Assembly (NCBI GenBank): GCA_964023275.1
Contig: OZ029919.1
Location: forward strand, 2,137,501-2,201,500
DNA: 64,000 nucleotides
Direction: 5' to 3'
From: Norana najaformis
Taxonomy: Eukaryota; Annelida; Clitellata; Crassiclitellata; Hormogastridae
Shown here: positions 12,594-23,779 of the stretch, one piece after another
Position numbering within the stretch: position 1 is the stretch's first letter
Layout: each line of letters begins with the position of its first letter
Made by a program: the position numbers and the translations under genes
Notes under the pieces: model-generated
Databases searched by the model: none
What the model was told of the DNA's origin: nothing
Seen by the model: only the letters and a program-made list of their open reading frames with translations

Positions 12594-13110
12594 TTGTCAG
12601 TCAGTCAGTCAGTCAGTCAGTCAGTCAGTCAGTCAGTCAGTCAGTCAGTCAGTCAGTCAGTCAGTCAGTCAGTCAGTCAGTCAGTCAGTCAGTCGGTAAG
12701 TCATTCAGTAAGTAAGTCAGTCAGTCAGTCACTCACGCACTCAGTCAGTCACTCAGTCAGTCAGTCTGTCGCACTGTCTGTCACTTTATATGTCACTATG
12801 TCTGTCTGCATGTCTCTATTTATATCTGAGTCTGTTTCCTCTCTCCTTCTCCCTCTTTCCCTTAGTCCTTCTTTGTCTCTGTCTGCCTCTATCCTTCTAT
12901 CTCTCTGTCTGTCTCGCTCCCTCCATCACTGTGTCACTGCCTGTCTGTCCGTAAATCTTTCTCTGTTGTATTCACGTCTCTATCTCTGTATTTGCCTTGC
13001 CTCGGTCTGTCTCTCTGTCTCTTTGTCTGTCTCTGTTTCATTATCTGTCTCTCTGTCTCTCTCTGGGTGTCTGTATGTATGTATGCCTCTCTCTCCCTCT
13101 CTCTCTCTGC
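12594..13110. repeat. (GTCA)n array passing into CTGT/TCTC pyrimidine repeats
   Basis: TCAG/GTCA repeats run almost unbroken from 12594 to 12693, continue imperfectly to 12775, and are followed by CTGTCTCTCTGTC-type sequence to 13110. The Ser-Val-Ser-Gln frames are artefacts. Confidence 0.95.
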
Positions 13111-13700
13111 CTGTGTAAAAATCGAGGTCAGACGCATCTGCTTCTACCCGTCGACATCGGATGAAGGAAAAAATCCCGAGCTCCAAACGTCACTTTTTGA
13201 TGGACGTCAAATAACTACCCTCTGCTGTCAATTCTATTTACCCCATACAGGACCGTTACCCCATCAAACTGTCATGTTAACCAGCCTCACAGACACACAG
13301 TCAAATATACACTCAAACACACATACATACATACATACATACATACAGATATTCATACATAAAGCTAAATTTATACAGATGTACACACATAAGGTCAAAA
13401 TATATACACATATATATGCATATATATCTTTCTAATAAATAAATAAATAAATATATATATATAAATACACAAAGCCATATATACATATATATATACATAT
13501 AAACATATCTGACTATGAATGAATGTCTCTTTTAAACTTATATTTAAGTATGCTATGTATAGCTACAACATACAGCATATGTTTAATATATTACGGGTAT
13601 ATATATTCATACATTTTCCTATGCTACTGTATTATATATATATATAAAAATACAGCAGCATAGGATAATATATGTATATAATTTTTCGGCAGTGTTGACC
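13111..13700. repeat. Short unique segment then ACAT/ATAT repeats
   Basis: Bases 13111-13310 are unique with no gene recognised. ACATACAT repeats at 13318-13350 and AT-rich ATATATAAATA-type sequence continue to about 13690. Confidence 0.7.
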
Positions 13701-14727
13701 GTGGCGCCACCAAACCGCCAGCTCTTCTTGCCCATCCATTGTTCTCAAACCGCCATATGCAACAACATATACAGGAACACAATACTTTATATAATTTTTC
13801 TTACATTCATAGTACACTTTTTAAAGGAACATATATATTACATGTATATATAAAGTCGATATATATATATATATTGGGGGCGGTTGTTGCGGTTTGTGGT
13901 TTTGTAGACGATTCTATAGAGAAACGTTTGCGGTTAACAACTGCGGTCGAGGGGCGGCGCCACCACCACGCTATTCTTTCATACGAGCAGCGCATAACGT
14001 AATATATCCTCCTTTTGTATCATTAACACTCGTTAATATATACGTCATACACCGACGCGTCACATCTATACGACATAGGCCCATATTATATACACATGCA
14101 TACATACAAACAAACAAACAAACAAACGAACGAACAAACAAACAAGCATACATAAATACATACATACATACATGCATACATACATGCATACATGCATGCA
14201 TACATACCATTTAAATGTACATGTTTTTATAAATCCTCTTTTGTATTTATACTCTGCAAATAAATCGCGGATTTCACGTCACACGTACGACAAACTATAT
14301 ATCTACCATGGATGTGACATCGTAATCACGAATTTATGTAGCGCTTCTTCAAGAGAAATTCTATGAGGTTGTCCCGACCTGACAACCAAAGTAAGACCAC
14401 ACGTACGATATGTATATATACACCTAAAACCTTGTATATAATTATTATTGTAAATGTATAATTATGTATGTATGTATGATAAGTACTTTTAAAAACTACT
14501 TTGTATTACAAACATATATACGTGACATGTTTGATATATATACACGTGTAAGCTTCTTATATATACTATATATATATGGATGTGTTTATGTACAATATAT
14601 ATAAACCTATATATGTATGTATGTATTAATGAAGTGTAAAAACGGAATCGTCTTTATCTATGAATGCCAGAAGCGCAGATGTTTCCATAGAGTCGTAAAA
14701 ATGTAAGATGAGAGGTAGAAAGGAGGG
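13701..14727. other. AT-rich unassigned sequence with AAAC/CATA microsatellites
   Basis: CAAACAAACAAAC occurs at 14104-14140 and CATACATACATGC at 14155-14205; scattered TATATATA tracts fill much of the rest. A dispersed AATTTATGTAGCGCTTCTTC fragment lies at 14330-14350. No gene found. Confidence 0.5.
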
Positions 14728-14824
14728 TAGGCCTAGGAGGGAGGGTAGGCCTAGGAGGGAGGGTAGGCCTAGGAGGGAGGGTAGGCCTAGGAGGGAGGGT
14801 AGGCCTAGGAGGGAGGGTAGGAAA
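14728..14824. repeat. 18-bp minisatellite, about 5.5 copies
   Basis: The unit GTAGGCCTAGGAGGGAGG is repeated with perfect 18-bp spacing. Because 18 is a multiple of three, the minus strand reads PTLPPR repeats without stops. Confidence 0.95.
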
Positions 14825-14959
14825 GAGGGCTCTGATGAATGAGAAGGAAATGTAATTTTTACGTAACGGTTTTGACTGGTTTATTGGCTCGTATCTGGTT
14901 ACCTGTGACGATCGGTTGGGGTAACACAACGGGTCACTTAATACCGTCAGGTGTTCGCC

Positions 14960-15435
14960 TCTTCGTTCCCCCATCTCTGTCTCTCTCTGTCTCTCTGTAT
15001 GTATGTGTCTTTCTGTCTCTCTGTTTTCCTCCGTGTTTCGCTGTCTATCTGTCTGTCTGTCTGTTTCTGCATCTATGTCTGTGTGTATCTATCTGTCTCT
15101 CTCTATCTTTGTGTATATCTCTCCATTATACGTGGATCTCGTCGGTTGAGAAAGATTGTTTTGTGTCTGTCTGTATGTTATTACGCCTGCTCGTATGACA
15201 GTCTGTCTGTATGCCTGACTGTCTGCTGCTTCTGTCGGTCTGTCTGCCTTGTTTTGTCTGCTTGTCTTTTTTGCATGTCTTGTCTGCCTGTCTCTGTATT
15301 TTTCTACTGTCGGTCATATCTGTTTGTCAGTTCAAATTGTCAAGTCGGTTTCTCTGCCTGTCTGTCTGTCTGTCTATGTGTCTGCCTATGTGCCTGTCTA
15401 TTTGTCTCTCTGTCGTGTCTGTTTGTATTTATGTC
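14960..15435. repeat. CTGT/TCTG pyrimidine-rich tract
   Basis: Degenerate CTGTCTGTCTGC and TCTCTCTGT repeats; open frames across it are Cys/Leu/Ser/Val-rich artefacts. Confidence 0.85.
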
Positions 15436-15569
15436 CAGCTGCTTGTCTCCTTTCGTCCGTTTCCCTTGGAAATGTCTTTGTCAACGGTTTTCGTTCTGGA
15501 GGTCACCCTCTCGCAAAAAACAATGTCAGGGTCACAAAACAACAGAGGACCAACACCGCAATCATCATC

Positions 15570-15790
15570 TTCTTTTATCATCCTCACTGCTATCGTCACC
15601 ATCATAATTACAGTGGTAGTAGTAGTAGTTGTTGTATTATCAGTATCAGTAGTAGTAGTAGTAGTAGTAGTAATAATAATAATAATAACAACAATGATAA
15701 CAATAATAATAATCATCTTCTTCATAATTCTGCTCTTCCTCCTCTTCTTCTAAATCCTCCTCCTCTTCCTCTATGTCCTTCTTTTACATT
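15570..15790. repeat. Trinucleotide tract (ATC/AGT/AAT/TCC)
   Basis: Successive runs of ATC, AGT, AAT and TCC/TTC triplets. Frames across it give poly-Val, poly-Ile or poly-Thr. Confidence 0.85.
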
Positions 15791-15877
15791 TCCTTCTCTT
15801 GTGCCTTAACCAACCGAGAGTTGAATCCCGGACGCTGTAGTAATCTAAAGCGGCTACAATTCCACCCCAGTAGACTT

Positions 15878-16082
15878 GGGATTCGTCCACTGCCAGCTCA
15901 AGGACCAAAAGCTTCGAAGTAAACAGAAAGTCCTTCGATGCCCTGGACTCGTGTCCAGGGCCTGGGATTCGTCCACTGCCAGCTCAAGGACCAAAAGCTT
16001 CGAAGTAAACAGAAAGTCCTTCGATGCACTGGACTCGTGTCCAGGGCCTGGGATTCGTCCACTGCCAGCTCAAGGACCAACA
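15878..16082 (+). repeat. 86-bp tandem repeat, about 2.4 copies
   Basis: GGGATTCGTCCACTGCCAGC starts at 15878, 15964 and 16050, exactly 86 bp apart, and the first two units are almost identical. A diverged single relative lies in reverse orientation at about 56915-57000 (shared words: GGGATTCGTCCA, GGACTCGTGTCCAGG-like and AAGTCCT(T/G)CGATGC), so the unit is part of a dispersed element. Confidence 0.85.
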
Positions 16083-16945
16083 GGCGGGAAATGAGCGCCT
16101 ACCCTACGTTCTGCCATAGGACACGGACCATTTACAACAAGATGACTTCTCAGCCCTTCACAATTCCTCAAAAACTGACGGCGTAAATCACCTATACAGA
16201 TATCAGCTCATCTCTACTTTGTGGGCGGAGCGTCACGCTCGAGTTGCCACAAACCCCAATGACTGACAGCTTGTGAAGAAAAGCCTCCATCGGTCAACCG
16301 TCCTATAACAAGCGTACCCCATAAAAGTACACTAAGTTTTCGGCAGAAGTTTCGTGGATTTCTGTTGAGATAAGTCTAGCAAACTCTTGAGTTCCCTGCT
16401 GCGTATGGAACCTCCTTCTGAAAGTAACTTGAAAATAGATGAAAGCTTGCATCACACTCTATCCTTCTATCGACGAACTTTGAGGGAAAGTAGAAACTGT
16501 TCGATGCGCATTAGAATCTAGACAGGAATATTGGAACTGTCTGCTAAAACTTGCTCGCTGACAGTATCTTGACGATATGATCGCCAATACCTTATTTGCG
16601 TACCTGCAAAGTACCTGCCTAGAAACTGCGTAATAATTGATAGGTGATATAGCAGCCAATATTGTACCTTGTTCATCGACCTGCAGAGTACCTGCCTAGT
16701 AATAAAGTAATCGTAATCGTAATCGCAAACTGTTCAGCATCGATACACAGAATCTGAAAGAGTAAAGAGGATGGCTCGCTGCAGTTCTCATGCACACATC
16801 TGATACTTTCAGTGAGAAGAGGTACAGAGCTTAGCAACGGAATGAAAGACTCCGTTAAGGATTCGATTACGAGTCGGGATTCGTAACTCCGGATTCTGAC
16901 CTCAAAGGAATCGCAGTCTTGTTGTTTGACATTCTTGTAACCAAG
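16083..16945. other. Unassigned sequence upstream of PRDM13
   Basis: No recognised exon. GTAATCGTAATCGTAATCG at about 16705-16727 is a (GTAATC)n patch like the end of the LINE tails. The region may include PRDM13 5' UTR or enhancers, but nothing in it proves this. Confidence 0.35.
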
Positions 16946-17068
16946 TGATGTCATCCATTGACGTAATCAATTGACGTCATCCATTGACTAATCCAGTGAC
17001 GTCTTCAAGCGAGTCATCCAGTGACGATATTCACTGACGTTATACAGTGACGTCATCGAGTGACACCA
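16946..17068. promoter_or_regulatory. Cluster of CRE-like TGACGTCA motifs directly upstream of PRDM13
   Basis: Perfect 8-bp CRE palindromes lie at 16972-16979 and 17048-17055. Between and around them are TGATGTCA, TGACGTAA, TGACGTCT, TGACGATA and TGACGTTA variants, spaced about 13-14 bp apart, as in a decayed tandem of AGTGACGTCATCC. The last perfect site ends 27 bp before the PRDM13 ATG. CRE motifs bind CREB/ATF bZIP factors; function here is inference, and the array could simply be a minisatellite. Confidence 0.5.
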
Positions 17069-17081
17069 TAGATACTGCGTA

Positions 17082-17922
17082 ATGTATTCGAACTTGCCGG
17101 AGGCTGACCTGATGACACCGCGGGGAGCACCTGGTCAGTCGACTGACTCTGGTCAGCAGCATCAGCAGCAGCAGCAGGTGGTTGCCGTGAGGTCCTTGTC
17201 GACCATCCTGCCCTGTGTCGACTGTGGGGTCGTTCTGCATCGTGGTACGGAGGCTGACCGAAGGATGCTCGCAATCCATTCCAAGGATTTCCATCCAGCT
17301 CCTTGCGTCGAAATCATGGTAGGCCTATATGAAGATTTCGCTCTTAACGACCAATGGACTCTAGTTCATTATTTATTGATTAACTCCAACTTAATTGATT
17401 AATTAATTAACGACGAGTTAATGATTAAGTGATTGGTTTTTAAACCACTGAGTGATATATCAGTAACTTACAAACTCTTGAATAAGTTAATGAATATACG
17501 AATGAACAAATGAATGATTGATTGATTGATAACCGATTGAGTGATACGTTATACAATTCAATCAATGACTGATCGAAGATTTTTCTTTGATTCCAAGGTC
17601 CAGTTGATCGATGGTCAGCTGCGTCCATCTTCAACATCCTCCTGCTCGTCCTCCACCTGGCGGCCACACCTTCTTCCCTCAGCGTCCCTGGTCCAGACCT
17701 GGATGACCTTCATACGTCCAGCCCGTGATCGTCACGAGCAAAACATGGAACTGGTCTGGGACCCTCTGGGTCGCCTCTGCCTCAAGACCGTTCGACTCGT
17801 CCGACCGGGGGATGAACTGCTCCTCTGGTACTCGGAAGAACTCGCCAGAAACTCAGGAGTGCCAATCATCTCACTGGCCAACATCACTCGTAAGATACTT
17901 TCTTGACTGACAACGTATGGAA

Positions 17923-17964
<42 letters not shown>

Positions 17965-19218
17965 CGATCGATGTTTATAACGTAGGCATCGCACGTGGCT
18001 GTGCGTATGCCTTAACCTTGGCATTTATATAATGCCTTTAGAAAAACCTTATAATACAGAATCGCTTATCGCAAGCCTAGCTTATGTTCTAACAAGAACG
18101 AAGATTCATGTCGTCTGTAGATAGTGGCGCTATATCATCATGAGTAATCATGAAATTAAAAAAATCATGTCTGTACGTGGGCATTTATGTAGCGCCTTTA
18201 AGGAACCTTTTAGGGAGGCGTCGTACTGCATTACGTGACGTTGGGATTCGTTTCAGGCGACGAAGAGTATGTTTGCACGGCTTGCAAGTCGTGCTTCCGT
18301 TATCCGAACACTCTCAAGTCGCACATCCTGTTCGACTGTCGACTTCCGTTCACCAATCTCCTGCTCACCAGGTGTCGCCCATCGCCGCCATTTTCTTTCT
18401 CTCCCTGGTCGGCGCCCTCCAGCCATGGAACGGAAGTGACGCCACCGCCGCTCGCTTCTGCTTTTCCGTTGCTACTCAGTTGCGCATGCGCAGAACTCGA
18501 CAGACGGCGTTGCCACGGAGACAAACGGCTGGCGAGAGAAAGCGCGGTTCAGTTTCCGGTGATGACGTCATCAGCGAGCGGACAATTTGTCACTTCCGGT
18601 TGGTCGACTAAAGAGCTGGTCACGTGTGCCGAAAGTCGACGGCTATTTCAAGAGACTTCGGGCGCCAAGCGACTTCCGCTGCTACAGCGCATGTTCGCCG
18701 ACGTCAGTTCCGGTCTGAACGCCGATTGGCCGGCGATAATGACGTCAGCGGACGATCATCCAATCAAATCGAATCGAATCAGCAGAATGTTCGCGAAGGA
18801 GCTGAGTCCGGCAGCGAGTTGCGTCGACTCTGGATCACACCCAAAGAGGCTTCCAGAAGGTCCGGACGTCAAGGATGGGACGTCGGAGAAGGACAGAACG
18901 ACGAGGAAGAGGGTTCGACATCACTGCAAGTTCTGCGGGAAGCTCTACTCGCGCAAGTACGGACTCACGATCCACCTTCGGACTCACTCCGGATACAAGC
19001 CACTCAAATGCAAGGTCTGTCTGCGACCTTTCGGTGACCCCAGCAACCTCAACAAGCACGTGCGTCTCCATGGCGACGGCGACACGCCCTATAGATGTCG
19101 CCACTGCGGCAAGGTGCTAGTGCGCAGGCGCGATCTGGACCGACATATCCGGTCGAGACACCCGGATGTGAGCGAAGGCGAAGAGAACGTCGCGAAAGTA
19201 ACCAAAGTTACGCTGTAA
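17082..19218 (+). CDS. PRDM13: PRDM13, PR/SET-domain and zinc-finger transcription regulator, three exons
   Basis: PRDM13 is a nuclear factor that in vertebrates acts with PTF1A to specify inhibitory neurons. Predicted exons: 17082-17318, 17598-17889 and 18257-19218, with GT-AG junctions and compatible phases (0, then 1), giving 496 aa. Exon 2 and the end of exon 1 align with the human PR domain (WMTFIRPARD versus WIGLIRAARN; PGDELLLWYS versus PGEELTVWYS). Zinc finger 1 begins at C183 and ends in H-x4-C (YPNTLKSHILFDC), as in human. Fingers 2-4 begin at about C400, C428 and C457 and include GYKPLKCKVCLRPFGDPSNL and GKVLVRRRDLDRH, almost identical to human. The linker between fingers 1 and 2 is about 190 residues, much shorter than in vertebrates. 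The first 75 residues, with a short Gln run, do not match the usual N-terminus, so the start is less certain than the rest. Introns are only 279 and 367 bp. Confidence 0.94.
17925..17963. repeat. (AAT)n microsatellite in PRDM13 intron 2
   Basis: About 12 AAT triplets. Two short ATTTAT(A/G)TAGCGCC-like dispersed fragments follow in the same intron near 18020 and 18182. Confidence 0.9.
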
Positions 19219-19224
19219 TAATTG

Positions 19225-19280
19225 CAATCGTAACCGAGGATTTGTATAGCGCCAAAGATCTTTGAGGCGCTTTATAAATT
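19225..19280 (+). repeat. SINE-like fragment in PRDM13 3' flank
   Basis: Carries the recurring phrase ATTTGTATAGCGCC followed by GAGGCGCTTTATAAATT, immediately after the PRDM13 stop. It probably lies in the 3' UTR. Confidence 0.55.
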
Positions 19281-19344
19281 GGCAAAAACAATACAATCTA
19301 GCGCAATACAATTTTTAAGAGCACAGTGTAAAGGAACTACCGTA

Positions 19345-19478
19345 AACTGTTGGATCTCGACCTGGAACAGAACCCTTCTTGCCTATCGATTTCGTTTGAC
19401 TGAGCGCCTGTGTATAAGTTCCCGCGACTTAGCTTACGCTGGGCGCTATAGAAATCTCGGGCTTACGATTACGAAGGT
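19345..19478 (+). mobile_element. LINE 3' tail, copy downstream of PRDM13
   Basis: GATCTCGACCTGGAACAGAA, CTATCGATTTCGTTTGACTG and GGGCGCTATAGAAATCTCGG match the family 3' UTR, ending with GCTTACGATTACGA. Confidence 0.75.
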
Positions 19479-19729
19479 CTCGATGTGTAAAACTTTACCG
19501 AAGACGATTTATCTCTCGTGAATTTACGTGGCGCCGTGATCTTGAGCCAGACTCTCCGAAGCACTGTACAGCGATCGAGATGAGTTGCAAGTTGCTGTGT
19601 TGACGTTGTTGTTACGAATATCGAAAACGGCTTACACCGATGAACACTCGAAGACACGAAAGTACTGGATATCTACATGGCGAAGTCATTCCTTAAGTCC
19701 ATGAACTTACATGTACCTGGAGTATCTAC

Positions 19730-20152
19730 ATGTATGTATGTATCTTTATGTATGCTGTATGTATGTATGCGTATGTATGTATGTATCTGTATGTATGTAT
19801 CTGTATGTATGTATCTGTATGTATGTATCTGTATGTATGTCTGTATATATGTATCTGTGTACGTATGTCTGTATGTATGTATATATCAAAACACAAATAG
19901 CGCCCTTAAGATCCTCACAAGAGCATATGTATATATTTAATATATATATATCTATATATGTACTATATACAGTACATGTATGTACTACATAATTAAATAA
20001 GTTGCTAAAGTGGCGACATCTTAATTGTCAAATTAAGCCCAATGGGAATGCAATAGACTGTGTCAACTTAGGAAGCTGTAGTCCTACAGTAGGTCAGAGT
20101 GTTCATGTGTGTATATATATGTGTGTGTATGCTTACTTATGTTAATTATGTA

Positions 20153-20239
<87 letters not shown>

Positions 20240-20240
20240 G
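19730..20240. repeat. GTAT array and long (AT)n run
   Basis: GTATGTATCT repeats at 19730-19885 and an AT run at about 20155-20234, separated by unique sequence. Confidence 0.9.
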
Positions 20241-20660
20241 TGTTCAATAAGATTAGCCATCTTCAAAAAGAGTTCTGTAGACGACAAGGCCGTCTTCGAT
20301 AAGGTTAGCCATCTGCAGGAAGACGAGCTTACCAAACAGCCGTTGGACAAATGCATATATACTGCTATGCAATGTGGCTTTTTTAAAAGTATCGTGATAT
20401 ATATGTAGGTGTCAGAAAGCTCGCGCCTGTCAAAATGCATCGTCTCATACAAAGCGTTTTTATAATGAGACCTGAAAGGGGAACCGATGATGAACTGGTG
20501 TCAAAGTGACTCACAGAAGACTCGTTGGTGGTATGTTGTAGTCTGAGGTGCATGCTGGTGTAGGTTCTTCGAGTGACGACCGAACCTTACGGAAATGAAA
20601 TCATACGGTGTTGGCAAGGGTGCTAGTTCGGTCTGGGGACGAGGACTTTAACGGGCGAGG
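20241..20660. other. Unassigned sequence
   Basis: Contains a short imperfect duplication (AATAAGATTAGCCATCTTCA near 20249 and GATAAGGTTAGCCATCTGCA near 20297). No gene recognised. Confidence 0.4.
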
Positions 20661-20661
20661 C

Positions 20662-20746
20662 GCCCATTCAAACGGGCAGCGGTGAAGGATCTCACCCGAT
20701 AAATTCATTGAAAAATGAGCAGGGTCGAGGCCTTAAGGTCGCTATA
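20662..20746 (+). repeat. Dispersed element, copy 1 of a pair
   Basis: CATTCAAACGGGCAGCG, AAGGATCTCACCCGATAAAT and AATGAGCAGGGT blocks match 35199-35291 in the same order and orientation, ending in GGTCGCTATA. Confidence 0.8.
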
Positions 20747-20849
20747 TAAGCCTATACATTTACATTTTTTTATATTTTATGGAGAAGGAATGATGAATGA
20801 TGTCATCTTCGGTGCTTTCGTCACCATATTCGCTGTTATCATTTTTTAT

Positions 20850-21285
20850 TATCATCAACTTCTTCTTCTTGATCTTTTCTCTCTCTCTCTGTTTCCTTCT
20901 TGTTCTATTTGCTTTTGTTCTTGATCTTGATCGTATTCTTCTTCTTGTTCTTCCTCTTTCTATTTATATTCCTCCTTCTTCTCCTCTTCCTCCTCCTCCT
21001 CGTTTCCTCTCCTCCTACTCATCTTCCTCTTCCTGCACCTTTTTTTTCCTCTTCCTCTTGTTGTTCTTTTTCTTCTTCATAACCTTCTTGTTCTTCCTGC
21101 TCTTCTTCATCCTCCTCATTTTCCTCCTCCTCCTCCTCCTCTTTCTCTTCCTCCTCTATCTCTTCCTCCTCTCCCTCTTCCTCTTTCTCTTCCTCTTTCT
21201 CCTCCTCTTCCTCTTCCTCCTCTTTATACTCCTCCTCTTCCTCTTCTTGCTCCTTCTCCTTCTCCTCCTCCTCTTCCATATTGGC
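20850..21285. repeat. Polypyrimidine TTC/TCC tract
   Basis: The plus strand is almost wholly pyrimidine over about 430 bp, mixing TTC, TCC and CTC triplets. The minus-strand poly-Glu frame (123 aa) and the plus-strand Leu/Phe/Ser frame (264 aa) that cross it are judged artefacts. Confidence 0.9.
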
Positions 21286-22080
21286 TATGATCTGAACCTC
21301 GTCATGTTCGTCGTTGAAAGGTTTATGATCTGCTTGGCCAGCCTCAACAACACCGACTTTAGACCATCCGACGACAAAACACAGTTTCATTGGACGATTC
21401 TACCGTCTTGCGAGACACCATCGGGGCCCCTCATCCGCCCCCAACTGAACCCCATCATTCAGACGAGTCGAACTTCAGGTCATATCGATATATCTGTCTC
21501 ACCCGCCACCACACAAAGCCCTTCAAATCTCCGATCTCTGCCCCTCTCGACTCCGAAGACCCTAAACCACAACGCGATTGAAACGTCTTGACAAACCCTT
21601 AATTATTCAACTGTCTTAAAAATGTCGACCAAAGAACCATTTTGTCTGCTACCATCTACGAAGGGGGTGACAATCTTCGGAAGGAGCCAGCGGTTCTCCG
21701 ATCCCTGCCCCCTGCGCAGCGCGAAGCAACGCTCGTACAAAGGGCCCTACGACGACGAACCTTATAATTACCTGCGTCTTTGATGAATTACACGGTGAGG
21801 CAAAAATAAAGTACGTTTTGTGCAATGGCATAAATATGCACAAACATTAAACATCCATCTGACTGATTTTATATCAGTCGAAATAACTGCGCACCATTAA
21901 TTCTGATATACGCGTATACCGCTTGTAAACCTGTAAACCTGAGTTTACGCGTAATATGAGGTGTCACGCCGTAGGCTGTGTGTGACTGTGTTCAAATACA
22001 TGACGATTATGACCCCCGTGACGTCTAAAGTTTGGTAATAACAGGTGGAATCCCATTGTCTTCAAATATTAATCAATAGC
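21286..22080. other. Unassigned unique sequence
   Basis: Plus-strand open frames extend from the pyrimidine tract to 21591 (ending in HNAIETS) but I see no family resemblance and no clear splice context. No other feature is supported. Confidence 0.35.
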
Positions 22081-23540
22081 GGCGTGCAGACAGACAGACA
22101 CACACACACACACACACCTACACATACAAACAACACACATACAAACAACACACAAAGACAGACACACAGACAGAACCCTACCTTTGCTTTTCGAGCTGAG
22201 TGCAGACGTTAAAGCAGTTAGCGCTTTATTTCAATCGGTCATGCGCTGACAGCGCTGTGCACAAGCGATGACAGCAAGACATCAGAAAATTAATTGTGTT
22301 CGTTCGACTCTTAAGCGAAGAATTACTCGGTCTGAATAACGATTTTTTAAAATGAAATTCAAGCATATTATAATATATATTTATTTAAATATAAACAGTA
22401 TTATCCTGGGTACAATTAGATATCTGGATATTTATGTAGCGCTTTTGTAAGACTTAATCATAGATAGGGCGGCACACTTTACCCGCCTTTTAATCACATT
22501 AGCTTTCATAAGCGATGTGAGAGACAGGCAGACAGACAGACAGGCAGACGCTGATACGCAGCCACACAGACAGTCTAAACTAATCCAATCTAACGACTGA
22601 TATAGCGCCGTTGTCGTAAGACACAAGACGTCAATCGGTGACGAGTGTAACTGCGGACTCCGGTCAAAAATTCATTGGCCAGGGTTCGATTCGTCACCAT
22701 GACAACAGTCGGGGACTCAAACCTCCTAGCACACTCCTTGCTTAGGGATGGGTGAACTACTTCTTAAATGTATTCAAAATAGTATTTTAAATAATGCAGT
22801 TTTTAAAGAACCATTAGAAACTTCAAAAATTAGTGCCATTGACGGGTGGGTATGAGATTGGCACACACATACACGCACACACACACATACACCAATACTC
22901 GAGTAATTAATTCGGTTCAAGAGACGTTGAGAGTGAACTCAAGAGCAATTCCCCAAGTGCCACTCCCACCGTTACAGGCTTCCAGGGCTTACAAATGGGG
23001 AATGCCAAGGGGTCGTCGTCACGCTTGGCTTGACCAATCCCCGCTGGTCATCGCGTGATCACTGGACCATCTTCAACGGTCAGCGCTGGTCAGTCGATCG
23101 ACGATGACCCTTGCATGTCAACAAACAACTGACCAATTGCCATATTGCCCATACGACGCCCTTTGACCTGTTCCACCCCTCTCATTTTATGAAGTAGGTC
23201 TATTATACATTAAGATATATGGAGACTACTACAGATATATATATACATATATACAGCCTACCAACTATTTATAAATAAATATGAGGGTCCCCGTTTGCAT
23301 ACCCATCGTGGCTATAGTTTACTCACTGGGCCAACTTGCCATCCAAAAGCAACATCAGTGCTTAGACAAATCAAGTTCGCTTGGTGCCATGTTAGAATCC
23401 GAGGGGTGTCATGCAGGAGATATATGTCGAGGACAAGAAAATGAATTGTCGTAGTTAAACACAACCCACCCTAACAGCTCCTTTTCCCCTCCTCTCTCTG
23501 GTCTTCTGGCAACCGGACTTGGTTCTTGACATGGCATCTT
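22081..23540. other. Unassigned sequence with CACA/CAGA microsatellites
   Basis: CACACACACAC-type runs lie at 22088-22175 and 22862-22892, CAGGCAGACAGACAGACAG at 22526-22546, and a SINE-like ATTTATGTAGCGCTTTTGTA at 22430. A tRNA box B-like GGGTTCGATTC occurs at 22683. No gene recognised. Confidence 0.4.
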
Positions 23541-23554
23541 TGGATAACCCCACC

Positions 23555-23648
23555 GGCTTGACGCAGCGCTCGTGAATAAGCCGGTGCCCTGCGCTTAGCT
23601 TTAAAGTAATGCTTTAGAAATTTTGAGTTACGATTACGATTACAAAAA
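23555..23648 (+). mobile_element. LINE 3' tail, diverged copy
   Basis: GCGCTCGTGAATAAGCCGGT, GCGCTTAGCTTTAAAGTAAT and TTACGATTACGATTAC match the family tail with several substitutions. It lies just past the far end of the probable ANKRD6 3' UTR. Confidence 0.65.
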
Positions 23649-23779
23649 ACAGTCATTAAAAGAGTCAATAGTGACGCAATCATACAAAGCTTGTTAGAAA
23701 TTGCATTCAAACAAAACCCAAAATAAAACCTAGACAGTAAAATCTCCATTGGAGCACAGCCACTGTATTGCAAAGCCTG

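Noticed and set aside
21019-21390. 123-codon poly-Glu minus frame as an acidic protein
   Set aside because: It translates a TTC/TCC tract; the short unique N-terminal part has no homology or splice context.
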